From Candidatus Gaiellasilicea maunaloa (GTDB taxonomy: Bacteria > Actinomycetota > Thermoleophilia > Gaiellales > Gaiellaceae), in assembly GCA_024330215.1 (NCBI GenBank), contig JANDLU010000019.1, forward strand, positions 1 through 49,205: a stretch of 49,205 nucleotides of DNA, written 5' to 3'. A program made the position numbers and the translations under genes. Below the pieces are notes generated by a model. The model searched no databases, had not been told where the DNA came from, and was given only the letters and a program-made list of their open reading frames with translations. Shown here piece after piece: positions 16,374 through 24,163 of this stretch (the first letter of the stretch is position 1; each line of letters begins with the position of its first letter).

Positions 16374-17209
16374 GCGTGGTTGCCGACGTCGAGCGGAAGC
16401 TCGGGGAGCTGCGAGAGCGGGAGGCCGCCGACGGCACGCCCGATCTACGCACGAGCGTGATGACCCATGTCGCCTGGGCGCCGCCGAGGTGGGCGGATGC
16501 GGCGCGGAGCACGCTCGCCGGTCTCGAGGAGCGCCATCCGTCGCGGACGATCCTGCTCTTCCCCGAGCCGCGGCGGGGGGATTCGATCGACGTGACGGTC
16601 TCGATGCAGTGCTTCGCGATGCCGGGGGTCTCACAGGAGGTCTGCTCGGAGGTGATCGAGCTGCGACTCGGCGGCACGCGCGCGCAGGCTCCGGCCTCGA
16701 TCGTCCAGCCGCTGCTGATCTCCGACCTACCCACGTTCTGCCGCTGGCGCGGGGAGCCGCCCTGGGGGGAGTCCGAGCTCGAGCAGCTCGTGGACGTCTG
16801 CGACCGGCTCGTGGTCGACTCGTCCGAGTGGACCGGAGTTCCGGCTGCCTACGAGCAGCTGGCTCTGCTCTTCGATCGGGTGGCCGTCTCGGATATCGCC
16901 TGGGGTCGCGCACGCGAGTGGCGCGGCCGGCTCGCGGGCCTCTGGCCGGGGATCGAGAAGGCGGAGCGGCTGTCGGTGACGGGGCCGAAGGCGGACGCGC
17001 TCTTGCTTGCCGGTTGGCTGGGCTCCCGATTGCGGCGAGAGGTGGCGCTGACGCGGCGCTCGGCGAAGGAGCTGACGCGGGTCGCCGTGGACGGTGTGGC
17101 CGTCGACGCCCCGCTCGGCGGTCCTCCGACCGCGAGCGATCTGCTCTCCGCAGAGCTCGATCTCTTCGGCCGCGACCCGATCTACGAGGCCGCGGTCAAG
17201 GCTGCCTGA
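16370..17209 (+). CDS. opcA: OpcA-like glucose-6-phosphate dehydrogenase assembly protein
   Basis: A 279-residue protein resembling OpcA, the redox-responsive partner needed for full G6PDH activity in cyanobacteria and actinobacteria. Matching features are TSVMTHVAWAPPRWADAA early in the protein, the FPEPRRGDSIDVTVSMQCF core and the VVDSSEWTG segment. The position directly after zwf is the classic one. The start is taken as TTG at 16370, overlapping the zwf stop (TTGA); a GTG two codons later (16376) is equally possible. Confidence 0.85.
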   Translation: MSVVADVERKLGELREREAADGTPDLRTSVMTHVAWAPPRWADAARSTLAGLEERHPSRTILLFPEPRRGDSIDVTVSMQCFAMPGVSQEVCSEVIELRLGGTRAQAPASIVQPLLISDLPTFCRWRGEPPWGESELEQLVDVCDRLVVDSSEWTGVPAAYEQLALLFDRVAVSDIAWGRAREWRGRLAGLWPGIEKAERLSVTGPKADALLLAGWLGSRLRREVALTRRSAKELTRVAVDGVAVDAPLGGPPTASDLLSAELDLFGRDPIYEAAVKAA

Positions 17210-17237
17210 GGCCGGTCGAGCCGAGTTCGAGCGTGCG

Positions 17238-17950
17238 GTGGCGGCGTTTCCGCTGACCGAGCTGCCGCTCGATGATGCGCCACTCGAGGTCGCGCGCGGT
17301 TCGTTCGAGCGGACTGGCCTCTTCCTGCTCGGCGAGACGCACGGGATTGCCGAGACGGCGAGCGCGATCCTCTCGCTTGTCCGGAGGCTCGACGTTCGCG
17401 CGCTCGCGCTCGAGTGGTCGTACGACGAGGTGGACGAGATCGTCCAGGGAGTATTCGTCTCAGGCCGGATTGACCTCGACGCGCTCTGGGAGATCTCGAT
17501 CGGTGGCGATCTCTTCGCCTCGGACGGCCGCTTCACCGCCGGTCACGTCGCCGTGATCGAGCACCTTGTCCGGGCCGACCAGCTCGAGCAGCTGATCCTC
17601 GTCGATCGTCTCGGCGGGGGTTGGCCAACCCAGGACGACCGGGAGGAGGCACTGGCGTCCCGGCTGCTCGCCGGCCTGCGGCCGAGTCGTTCCGTCCTCG
17701 CCGTGCCGGGGTGCTATCACGCTGCTCGCGAGCTCAACGCCGCGCGGCGTCGATGGCGATGCGGGTCGAGCGTACGTTGCCGGCATCCGCGAACGGCGTG
17801 CTCGAGTTCTCCAGCGGTAGCTGCCACTTCAAGGAAGAGCAGTGTGACTTCAAGGGCGAGCAGCCCGTGCGTCCGGTGAACCGCTCGTTCGATGCGGTCT
17901 TTCGCCTCGGCCGCGCAACCCCGGCCACCGTCCCTTCTCGACAGGTCTGA
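17238..17950 (+). pseudogene. Frameshifted protein with LGETHG motif
   Basis: The first part reads in one frame from GTG 17238 (VAAFPLTELPLDD, LFLLGETHGIAETASAIL, ALALEWSYDEVDEIV, VLAVPGCYHAARELN). Beyond about 17745 that frame becomes Arg/Ser/Cys-rich nonsense up to 17879. The frame one base back instead continues with good codon use: MAMRVERTLPASANG, LEFSSGSCHFKEEQ, RPVNRSFDAVFRLGRATPA, stopping at 17950. One base therefore seems lost between about 17735 and 17755. The LGETHG and GCYHA motifs suggest a Tiki/ChaN or erythromycin-esterase-like hydrolase fold, a weak guess. It sits where pgl usually follows opcA, but does not look like a lactonase. Its stop lies in repeat family C. Confidence 0.7.
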
Positions 17951-17978
17951 ACGAGACCTGTCCGAGGGACTGTCCCTC
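17940..17978 (+). repeat. Repeat family C, copy 1
   Basis: Two adjacent palindromes: GACAGGTCT (17940-17948) with AGACCTGTC (17954-17962), then GAGGGAC-T-GTCCCTC (17964-17978). The stop codon of the frameshifted gene (17948-17950) lies in the first one. Related copies occur in tandem at 37825-37890 at the 5' end of treZ. Confidence 0.8.
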
Positions 17979-18013
17979 AACGTCTCGCGGAGACCGGTGC
18001 TCTCGCATCTAAG

Positions 18014-18032
18014 TGTCGTTTACAGGTATAGT
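18014..18032 (+). promoter_or_regulatory. padR promoter with TGT-N5-ACA operator candidate
   Basis: TATAGT at 18027-18032 lies 7 bases before the ATG at 18040, so transcription would start at or next to the start codon (leaderless). Just upstream is TGTCGTTTACA (18014-18024), a short TGT-ACA dyad, the kind of site PadR proteins bind; overlap with the promoter suggests autorepression. No binding data; motif by eye. Confidence 0.5.
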
Positions 18033-18039
18033 GCTCGAG

Positions 18040-18438
18040 ATGAAGCGATCTCGCAGCGCCCGTCATCGAAGGCTCGTGGACGGCCAGTGGGCCGTGGATG
18101 CTCGCGTCGCCCGGCTCGCCGAACCTGCAGTCCTCGTGATCCTGGCCGAGCGGCCGACTCACGGCTACGAGCTGCTCGAGCGGCTGCCGACGCTACTCGG
18201 TGCCGAGAGCGTCGACGCCGGGAACCTCTACCGCTTCCTGCGGGCGCTCGAGGCCGACGGCATCGTCACCTCCACCTGGGACGCGGAGCTGCCCGGGCCG
18301 GCGAGACGCACCTACACGATCAGCGGTGCGGGCCGGCAGTTGCTCTCCGCCTGGGTTGGAGCGCTCGAAGCCACTCGCACGCGGATCGACCAGTTCCTCG
18401 ATCAATCCGGAGGAGGTGAACATGTGCAAAGGACATAG
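18040..18438 (+). CDS. PadR-family transcriptional regulator
   Basis: A 132-residue winged-helix regulator. Residues ~25-100 show the PadR core: VLVILAERPTHGYELLERL, NLYRFLRALEADGIV (recognition helix and wing) and RTYTISGAGRQLLSAW. A short C-terminal helix, probably for dimerisation, follows (LEATRTRIDQFLDQ). The start at ATG 18040 is preferred over GTG 18013 because a TATAGT -10 box sits at leaderless distance from it. Its 3' end overlaps the small His-rich protein gene by 17 bases, so the two are co-transcribed. The ligand is unknown. Confidence 0.9.
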   Translation: MKRSRSARHRRLVDGQWAVDARVARLAEPAVLVILAERPTHGYELLERLPTLLGAESVDAGNLYRFLRALEADGIVTSTWDAELPGPARRTYTISGAGRQLLSAWVGALEATRTRIDQFLDQSGGGEHVQRT

Positions 18439-18619
18439 CCACGGACACGGAAGACGCGGCCACCGCTCACTGCGGGCCCGCTATCCCAACCGCGACGAGC
18501 TGCTCGGCAAGCTCGAGGAGCATCAGAAGGATCTCGAGCAGGAGGTCGCCGACGTCGCCGATCTCATCCGACGGCTCCGCGATGAAAGTCGCGAGGCCGC
18601 CGAGACCGCCGGCGTCTAA
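18422..18619 (+). CDS. 65-residue His/Cys-rich small protein with coiled coil
   Basis: Short gene starting at ATG 18422 behind a very strong ribosome site, GGAGGAGGTG, which lies inside the padR coding end. The N-terminus MCKGHSHGHGRRGH has one Cys and four His in 14 residues, suggesting metal binding. The remainder (YPNRDELLGKLEEHQKDLEQE, VADLIRRLRDE) is a predicted amphipathic helix or coiled coil. Small coiled-coil proteins often follow padR genes and may be the regulated product. No known function is recognised; it could be a metal chaperone, buffer or co-sensor for PadR. Confidence 0.75.
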   Translation: MCKGHSHGHGRRGHRSLRARYPNRDELLGKLEEHQKDLEQEVADVADLIRRLRDESREAAETAGV

Positions 18620-18639
18620 GCCGATCCGACGACCCGCGC

Positions 18640-19371
18640 TCAGCCGTTCAGCGCGCTGAGCGCTTCGTCGTGCAGAAGCCCGTTCGAGGCGAGCGCGCTG
18701 CCGCCGTCCGCGCGGTCGGCGCCGGACAGATCCGTGAGCCGGCCGCCAGCCTCCTCCACGATCAGCTTCGGCGCCGCGAGGTCCCACAGGTTCGCCGCGG
18801 ACTCGACGCAGATGTCGACAGCGCCTTCGGCCAGCAGCATGTATTGCCAGAAGTCGCCGAATCCGCGCGGCGCCCAGCTGCGCTCCGCAAGCGCGAGGAA
18901 GCGCTCGTTCATGCCGTGGAGGCTCGTGAACGTGAGCACGGCGTTCTCGATCCGCTCGACCTTCGAGACCCGCAGCGAACGGCCGTCCGCGACCGCACCG
19001 TGCCCGCGTACCGCCCACCACCGTTTGCCGAGCGCAGGCGCCGAGACGACCGCGACGCGATCCTCGAGCGCGATCAGCGTTGCGAAGATCGGAATCCCGC
19101 GGACATAGTTCTTCGTCGCGTCGATCGGGTCGAGGATCCAGCGCTCACCCTCGCCTTCGTCCGCGCCGAGCTCCTCGCCCAGCACTCGCTCGCCGGGTCG
19201 CTCGGCCGCGATGCGCTCGCGCAGGCGCTCCTCGACAGCCCGATCGGCCTCGGAGACGGGCGTCAGATCCGGCTTCGTCTCGACGCGCAGGTCGCGTGCC
19301 CCGAAGCGGGAGAGCGTGATCGCGTCGGCGTCGTCCGCGAGGGAAAGCGCGAACTCGAGGTCGGGGGTCAC
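18640..19371 (-). CDS. hisN: Inositol-monophosphatase-family phosphatase, likely HisN
   Basis: A 243-residue Mg-dependent phosphatase. The FIG/IMPase motifs are all present: GEELG (E66/E67), LDPIDATKNYV (D81 to T86) and, near the C-terminus, ANLWDLAAPKLIVEEAGG with the last metal-binding Asp. Actinobacterial HisN enzymes (histidinol-phosphatase) have the DPIDATKN variant seen here instead of DPLDGTTN, so histidinol phosphate is the best guess; inositol or other sugar phosphates are possible. GTG start overlapping the amidase stop by 4 bases. Confidence 0.82.
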   Translation of the reverse strand: MTPDLEFALSLADDADAITLSRFGARDLRVETKPDLTPVSEADRAVEERLRERIAAERPGERVLGEELGADEGEGERWILDPIDATKNYVRGIPIFATLIALEDRVAVVSAPALGKRWWAVRGHGAVADGRSLRVSKVERIENAVLTFTSLHGMNERFLALAERSWAPRGFGDFWQYMLLAEGAVDICVESAANLWDLAAPKLIVEEAGGRLTDLSGADRADGGSALASNGLLHDEALSALNG

Positions 19372-20492
19372 AGCGCGGCCTCGAGGAGCCGGCCCGCGGC
19401 GAGCACGAGCGCGTCGGCGCCCGCCCGGCCCGCGAGCTGAACGGATGCCGGCAAGCCGTCCTCGGCCGCGCCGCACGGGAGCGCGAGCGCGGGCCAGCCG
19501 AGCGCCGAGAAGGGGAACGTGAAGCGGATGAGCGACTCGCGGACGTCCAGATCGCCCGTGCCACCGGCGCCGAACGGCGGCGCGACGATCGGCAGCGTCG
19601 GCGTGACCAGAAGATCGAAGCCGTCGAGCGCCTCGCTCATCCGCTCTGCGTACTCCACGCGCAGCCGCGTCCCGCGCTCCACCTCCAAGTCGCGTACGGC
19701 GAGGCAGCGCTCGACCTTGATCCGCACGTCCTCGCCGTAGCTCACCGCGCTCTGGGCGAAGAGCTCGCGATGGACGTCGGCGACCTCGCGCATGAAGGGC
19801 GCATAGACGGTGCGGTCCGGGAACGGCAGCTCGACGACGCGACGCCGCGGGAAGCGTGCGGCCGCGGTCTCGACTCGCTCCCGCACGAGCGGCTCCGCGA
19901 CCTCGGTCCACGCGACCGCGACCTCGAGCTCTTCCAGCGACTCGCGAGGAACGGGCTCGAAGCTCGCGACGAGGTGTCCGAGCGTCGCTTCGCAGCCGGC
20001 GACGTCGCGTGCCATCGGCCCGCCCGTGTCGAAGCTCGCGGCGAGCGGCCAGCATCGTTCGAGCGAGACGCGTCCGTAGGTCGGCTTGAACCCGACGATT
20101 CCGCAGCAGGCCGCCGGGATCCGGATCGAGCCGGCCGAGTCGGTTCCGAGCGCTGCGTCTGCGATCCCGGCGGCGAGCGCCGCCGCCGAGCCGCCGCTCG
20201 AGCCGCCGGCGACGCGCCCGGGCGCGGCCGGATTCGGAACTGCGCCGAAGTGAGGATTCTCGGAGGTCGTGCCATAGGCGAACTCGTGCAGGTTCGTCTT
20301 GCCGACGAGCGCATAGCCGGCCGCCTCGAGCGCCGCGACCGCAGGCGCAGTCTGGCTCGGCACATGGTCGGCGAAGATCCCGGAGCCGTACGTCGTCGCG
20401 AGCCCGGCCGTGTCGAAGAGATCCTTGACCGCGAGCGGGATCCCGGCGCCGATCGTCTCCGGCCGCGCGAGGAAGATCCCGTCGAGGCTCAC
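19368..20492 (-). CDS. Amidase-signature family hydrolase
   Basis: A 374-residue hydrolase with the Ser-cisSer-Lys triad: lysine in PLAVKDLFDTAG, the cis-serine in RVAGGSSGGSAAAL, and the nucleophile serine in GTDSAGSIRIPAACCG. It hydrolyses an amide bond in an unknown small substrate. It is ~80-100 residues shorter than GatA, and no gatB/gatC genes are nearby, so a tRNA amidotransferase role is unlikely. GTG start at 20492; the region just upstream holds repeat family D. Downstream it is coupled to the HisN-like gene. Confidence 0.88.
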   Translation of the reverse strand: MSLDGIFLARPETIGAGIPLAVKDLFDTAGLATTYGSGIFADHVPSQTAPAVAALEAAGYALVGKTNLHEFAYGTTSENPHFGAVPNPAAPGRVAGGSSGGSAAALAAGIADAALGTDSAGSIRIPAACCGIVGFKPTYGRVSLERCWPLAASFDTGGPMARDVAGCEATLGHLVASFEPVPRESLEELEVAVAWTEVAEPLVRERVETAAARFPRRRVVELPFPDRTVYAPFMREVADVHRELFAQSAVSYGEDVRIKVERCLAVRDLEVERGTRLRVEYAERMSEALDGFDLLVTPTLPIVAPPFGAGGTGDLDVRESLIRFTFPFSALGWPALALPCGAAEDGLPASVQLAGRAGADALVLAAGRLLEAAL

Positions 20493-20525
20493 GGCGCGAG
20501 CGTACGTGAGACTTTGTGATCGATG

Positions 20526-20596
20526 AACACAAGGACTTTCCCGACCCGCAGAACGGAGCCGCGGGAGAAGAGCTTGTGTTGTTCCAACACAAGCTC
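20526..20596. repeat. Repeat family D, locus 1
   Basis: A perfect 12-base-pair palindrome, GAGCTTGTGTTG (20570-20581) and CAACACAAGCTC (20585-20596), loop TTC. It overlaps the first two bases of the NUDIX stop (20595-20597 on the plus strand). A half element AACACAAG at 20526-20533 can also pair with CTTGTGTT at 20573-20580. This fills most of the 102 bases between the amidase start and the NUDIX stop. Related copies are at 33568-33600 and 35062-35148. Confidence 0.8.
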
Positions 20597-21212
20597 AGTC
20601 GAAGGCGCTCGGCAGCGTGCGGTCGCGCTCGTGAGCGAAGGCGGCTCTGACCTGCTCGGCTGCGAGCCGAATCGAGAGGGGCGGCAGGGCGTCCTCGGCG
20701 AAGAAGTCGGCACTGTCGATCTCTGCCGCATGGAGAGGCCCGGGCTCGCTCGACTCGAGCTCGCAGAGAATCACCAGCGTGAAGCCATGAAACGGCCACC
20801 TCGGGCGCGACCGCAGGTCGAGGTCGTAGATTCCTACGAGCTTGACGGCCCGCCCCGAGTACCCCGACTCCTCCCGCAGCTCTTTCTCCACGGCTTGGCT
20901 TGGCCGTTCGCCGACCTCGACCCAACCTCCCGGCGGCGACCAGAGGCCGTCGTCGCGGTTGCGGACGAGGAGGATCCGATCCTCGCGGAATGCGACGGCG
21001 CGAACGTCGACCTTCGGCGTTGCATAGCCGCCCTGTGCGGCGAAGGTCGCGGCGAGTTGCTCCGGCTCACCGCCACCGGCTGCGGCGATCTCGGCCGTGA
21101 TGGCGCGCAGCGCCGCGTAGCGCTCGCGATCGAACGGACCGTCGGTGTAGAGGAGGCCGTTCTGGGCGATTGCCTGCAGCCGGCGTACCCAGTCGAGCCA
21201 AGCCTGCTCCAT
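20595..21212 (-). CDS. NUDIX hydrolase with NUDIX_N helical domain
   Basis: A 205-residue protein with an N-terminal helical domain (residues 1-60: WLDWVRRLQAIAQNGLLYTDG, RERYAALRAITAEI). A NUDIX domain follows, starting at KVDVRAVAFREDRILLVRN; its box is GGWVEVGERPSQAVE then KELREESGY, with Lys in place of the first Arg. This two-domain layout is found in ADP-ribose and CDP-choline pyrophosphatases. ATG start at 21212, just 4 bases after the stop of the small membrane peptide gene. It is the next gene in a same-strand run after the oxidase cluster. Confidence 0.9.
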   Translation of the reverse strand: MEQAWLDWVRRLQAIAQNGLLYTDGPFDRERYAALRAITAEIAAAGGGEPEQLAATFAAQGGYATPKVDVRAVAFREDRILLVRNRDDGLWSPPGGWVEVGERPSQAVEKELREESGYSGRAVKLVGIYDLDLRSRPRWPFHGFTLVILCELESSEPGPLHAAEIDSADFFAEDALPPLSIRLAAEQVRAAFAHERDRTLPSAFD

Positions 21213-21216
21213 GGCG

Positions 21217-21339
21217 CTAGTCGAGCGCGAGATAGAGCAGCGCGACGCCGACGGTACCGGCGAAGAGAAGCAGGAAGACGCCGAAGAGGATCCAGCCGAG
21301 GACGAGGTTCTTGCGCTCCTGCTCGGGCGTCAGGTCCAA
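21217..21339 (-). CDS. 40-residue single-pass membrane peptide after ctaB
   Basis: Reading begins at TTG 21339, the codon directly after the ctaB stop (TAG 21342-21340) and in the same frame. The product starts LDLTPEQERKNLVLGW and then has one strong membrane helix (ILFGVFLLLFAGTVGVALLYLAL) before the stop at 21217. It ends 4 bases before the NUDIX start. Size, a polar N-terminus and position recall tiny accessory subunits of haem-copper oxidases (for example subunit IV or CcoQ-like), but no family is recognised. A non-ATG start and read-through of ctaB are the main doubts. Confidence 0.55.
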   Translation of the reverse strand: MDLTPEQERKNLVLGWILFGVFLLLFAGTVGVALLYLALD

Positions 21340-22542
21340 CTAGAGCACCACCGGATTCACGGCCGCCGCGACGAAGAGGAGCGCCAGATAGAGCAGCGAG
21401 TAGTGGAAGAGGAGCCCGGCGCGGCGGCGGCTTGGCTGCCGCCGCAGTCGCCACGCGAGCCAGAGGAAGGCCCCGCCGAGCACGGCAGCAGCGCCGACGT
21501 AGACCGGCCCGAACCAGTTGCCGACCGCGAGGGTGAACGCGACCAGGACGACCGAGTAGATGACGATCTGCCGCGTCGTCTCGCTCTCGCCGCGCACGAC
21601 CGGGAGCATCGGCACCTTCGCGACGGCGTAGCTCTCCTTCAGCAGGAGCGCGAGCGCCCAGAAATGCGGCGGCGTCCAGAGGAAGACGATCAGGAAGAGC
21701 CAGAGCGCGGGCAGCGCCAGATTTCCGGTCGCGGCGGCATAGCCGACGAGCGGCGGGACGGCACCGGCCGCGCCTCCGATGACGATGTTCTGCGAGGTCG
21801 TCCGCTTCAGCCAGCGCGTGTAGACGAGGACGTAGAAGAGGTTGCCGACGAGCGCGAGCGCGGCCGCGAAGACGTTGACGACGCTCGCGAGCAGGACGAA
21901 CGAGAGCGCCGAGAGGACGAGCCCGAACTCGAGCGCCCGCGCCGGCGGTACCCGGCCGGCGGCGACGGGCCGCTTCTCGGTTCGCTTCCCCATCAGCCGG
22001 TCGATGTCCCGGTCGAGCAGATGGTTCAGCGCGCTCGCGCCGCCGCACGCAAGGCCGAGCCCCACCATCGCGGCCGCGAAGAGGCCGAGGGGCGGCGCTC
22101 CCTCGGCGCCGACGAACATCCCGGCCGCACCGGTCACGAGCAAGAGCGACATGATCCGCGGCTTCGTCAGCGTCACGTAGTCGCGCAGGACTGTCGAAAA
22201 TGGGGGCCTGGACGAGACTGGGGTTCCCCGGAAGCACTGCGCGGCCGAGACGAGCGTGGCTGCGAGCGCCAGCGAGGCGAGCGCGACGTGCAGCCCGGGC
22301 AGCGTCACGGCAGCAGCGAGGCCGAAGAGGGTCAATGCGCCGGAGGCCGGGACGAGCAACTGCCGGTGCGCGATCCACGCGGCTACGACGACCGCGACGA
22401 GCGGCGGCGCCGCGAGCGCCGAGACGTACTCGTGTCCGAGCCCGAGCGTCCCCGAGACGACGGCGAGCAGGCCTCCCGCGACCGCGGCAAGGGCGGCGAG
22501 TTGTAGCCAGGGGCCCGGTCTCGAGTGGGGCCTAGAGCGCAC
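21340..22542 (-). CDS. ctaB: Protoheme IX farnesyltransferase with extra N-terminal membrane domain
   Basis: A 400-residue membrane protein making haem O from haem B and farnesyl diphosphate. The prenyltransferase part starts near residue 115 (VTLTKPRIMSLLLVTGAAG). It has the two Asp-rich sites NHLLDRDIDRLMGKRTEKRP and the later loop near YTRWLKRTTSQNIVIGG. Before it lie ~110 residues with four hydrophobic segments (LAALAAVAGGLLAVVSG, APPLVAVVVAAWIAH, ALTLFGLAAAVTL, HVALASLALAATLVSA) not found in ordinary CtaB; they resemble half of the haem A synthase CtaA. GTG start overlapping the ctaD end by 11 bases. Confidence 0.92.
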   Translation of the reverse strand: MRSRPHSRPGPWLQLAALAAVAGGLLAVVSGTLGLGHEYVSALAAPPLVAVVVAAWIAHRQLLVPASGALTLFGLAAAVTLPGLHVALASLALAATLVSAAQCFRGTPVSSRPPFSTVLRDYVTLTKPRIMSLLLVTGAAGMFVGAEGAPPLGLFAAAMVGLGLACGGASALNHLLDRDIDRLMGKRTEKRPVAAGRVPPARALEFGLVLSALSFVLLASVVNVFAAALALVGNLFYVLVYTRWLKRTTSQNIVIGGAAGAVPPLVGYAAATGNLALPALWLFLIVFLWTPPHFWALALLLKESYAVAKVPMLPVVRGESETTRQIVIYSVVLVAFTLAVGNWFGPVYVGAAAVLGGAFLWLAWRLRRQPSRRRAGLLFHYSLLYLALLFVAAAVNPVVL

Positions 22543-24163
22543 CGCGCTCCTTCAGCTTCCGGCGCAGGTCGTAGAGCGGCCGCGCGCTCGTCACGTAGGG
22601 CACCTTGTCGAAGTTCCAGGGCGGCGGCGGCGAGGTCGTGTACCACTCGAGCGTGTCCGCGAGCCACGGGTCGTTCCCCGCCCGCTTGCCGGTCTTCCGC
22701 GTCCTCAGCACGTTGATCACGAAGACGAGGATCCCGATTCCCATCACGTAGGAGCCGATCGAGGAGATCAGGTTGTACTCCTGCAGCAGCCCGGTGTCGT
22801 CGTAGGTGTAGATACGGCGCGGCATCCCGAGCAGGCCCAGCAGGTGCTGCGGGAAGAAGGTCACGTTGAAGCCGACGAAGGTGAACCAGAAGCCGAGCTT
22901 GCCGAGCCGCTCGTTCAGCAGTCGCCCGAACATCTTCGGCCACCAGTAGAAGAGCCCGGCGAAGATGCCGAGGATCGCGCCGCCGAAGAGCACGTAGTGC
23001 AGGTGCGCGACGATGTAGTAGGTGTCGTGCACCTGCCAGTCGATCGGGAAGGCGGCGACGAAGATCCCGGAGAGGCCGCCGATGGTGAAGACCGAGATGA
23101 CGCCGAGCGCGAACAGCATCGCCGTGTCGAAATGGAGGTTGCCGCGCCAGAGGGTCGCGAGCCAGTTGAAGATCTTCACCCCCGTCGGCACGGCGATCAC
23201 CATCGACGAGACCATGAAGAAGGCGTTCAGGAAGCCGGGCATCCCGACCGTGAACATGTGGTGCGCCCAGACGAGCATCGAGAAGAATCCAATCGCCACG
23301 ATCGAGAACGCCATCGCCTTGTAGCCGAAGATCGGCTTGCGCGCGAAGACGGGGAGGATCTCCGAGATCATCCCGAAGACGGGCAGGATCATGATGTAGA
23401 CCTCCGGGTGCCCGAAGAACCAGAAGGCGTGCTGGTAGAGGACCGCGCTACCGCCCTCGCTCGGAACGAAGAAGCTCGTGCCCGCCTGGCGGTCGAGCAG
23501 CAGCAGCGTCAAGCCGGCGGAGAGCGGCGGCAAGACGAAGATCAGCATCGCCGCGTAGATCTCCAGCGACCAGACGAAGAGCGGCAGTCGCGTCCAGCTC
23601 ATCCCGGCCGTGCGCATGTTGTGGATCGTGACCACGAAGTTGATCGCCCCGATCAGCGACGCGATCGTGAGGATGTGGAGCGAGAGGATCCAGAGGTCCT
23701 GCCCCGAGCCCTGCATGTAGACGGAGTTCGGCGGGTAGCTCGTCCAGCCGCCGCGCGCGGCGCCGTACTCCGCGAAGAACGAGAGCAGCAGCACGATCCC
23801 GCCGAAGAGGAAGAGCCAGTAGGAGAGCGCGTTCAGCCGCGGGAAGGCCATGTCGCGGGCGCCGATCATCAGCGGCACGAGGTAGTTGCCGAAACCGGCG
23901 AGGATCGGGACGACGACGAGGAAGATCATCGTCGTGCCGTGGATCGTGAAGAGCTGGTTGTAGCCGTCGCGGGTGATGAAGTCCGAGTTCGCCTGCGCGA
24001 GTTGCGTCCGCATCAGGAGCGCCATGATCCCGCCGGCGACGAAGAAGAGGCCGGACGTGACGATGTAGAGGATCCCGATCCGCTTGTGGTCGACCGTCGT
24101 CAGCCAGCTCGCGACGCGGCCGCGCTGCCAGGCGGGGATCGGACGCTCAGCCCTGACTGCCAC
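22532..24163 (-). CDS. ctaD: Cytochrome c oxidase subunit I
   Basis: A 543-residue haem-copper oxidase catalytic subunit with about 12 membrane helices. Seen in order: low-spin haem ligand region FTIHGTTMIFLVV, proton-channel and CuB motif FWFFGHPEVYIMILP (the Glu of GHPEVYI marks an A1-type channel), CuB histidines in LVWAHHMFTVG, and haem ligands in HDTYYIVAHLHYVLFGG. It reduces O2 to water and pumps protons. The GTG start overlaps the ctaC end by 17 bases. No subunit III gene follows in this window. Confidence 0.97.
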   Translation of the reverse strand: MAVRAERPIPAWQRGRVASWLTTVDHKRIGILYIVTSGLFFVAGGIMALLMRTQLAQANSDFITRDGYNQLFTIHGTTMIFLVVVPILAGFGNYLVPLMIGARDMAFPRLNALSYWLFLFGGIVLLLSFFAEYGAARGGWTSYPPNSVYMQGSGQDLWILSLHILTIASLIGAINFVVTIHNMRTAGMSWTRLPLFVWSLEIYAAMLIFVLPPLSAGLTLLLLDRQAGTSFFVPSEGGSAVLYQHAFWFFGHPEVYIMILPVFGMISEILPVFARKPIFGYKAMAFSIVAIGFFSMLVWAHHMFTVGMPGFLNAFFMVSSMVIAVPTGVKIFNWLATLWRGNLHFDTAMLFALGVISVFTIGGLSGIFVAAFPIDWQVHDTYYIVAHLHYVLFGGAILGIFAGLFYWWPKMFGRLLNERLGKLGFWFTFVGFNVTFFPQHLLGLLGMPRRIYTYDDTGLLQEYNLISSIGSYVMGIGILVFVINVLRTRKTGKRAGNDPWLADTLEWYTTSPPPPWNFDKVPYVTSARPLYDLRRKLKERGAL

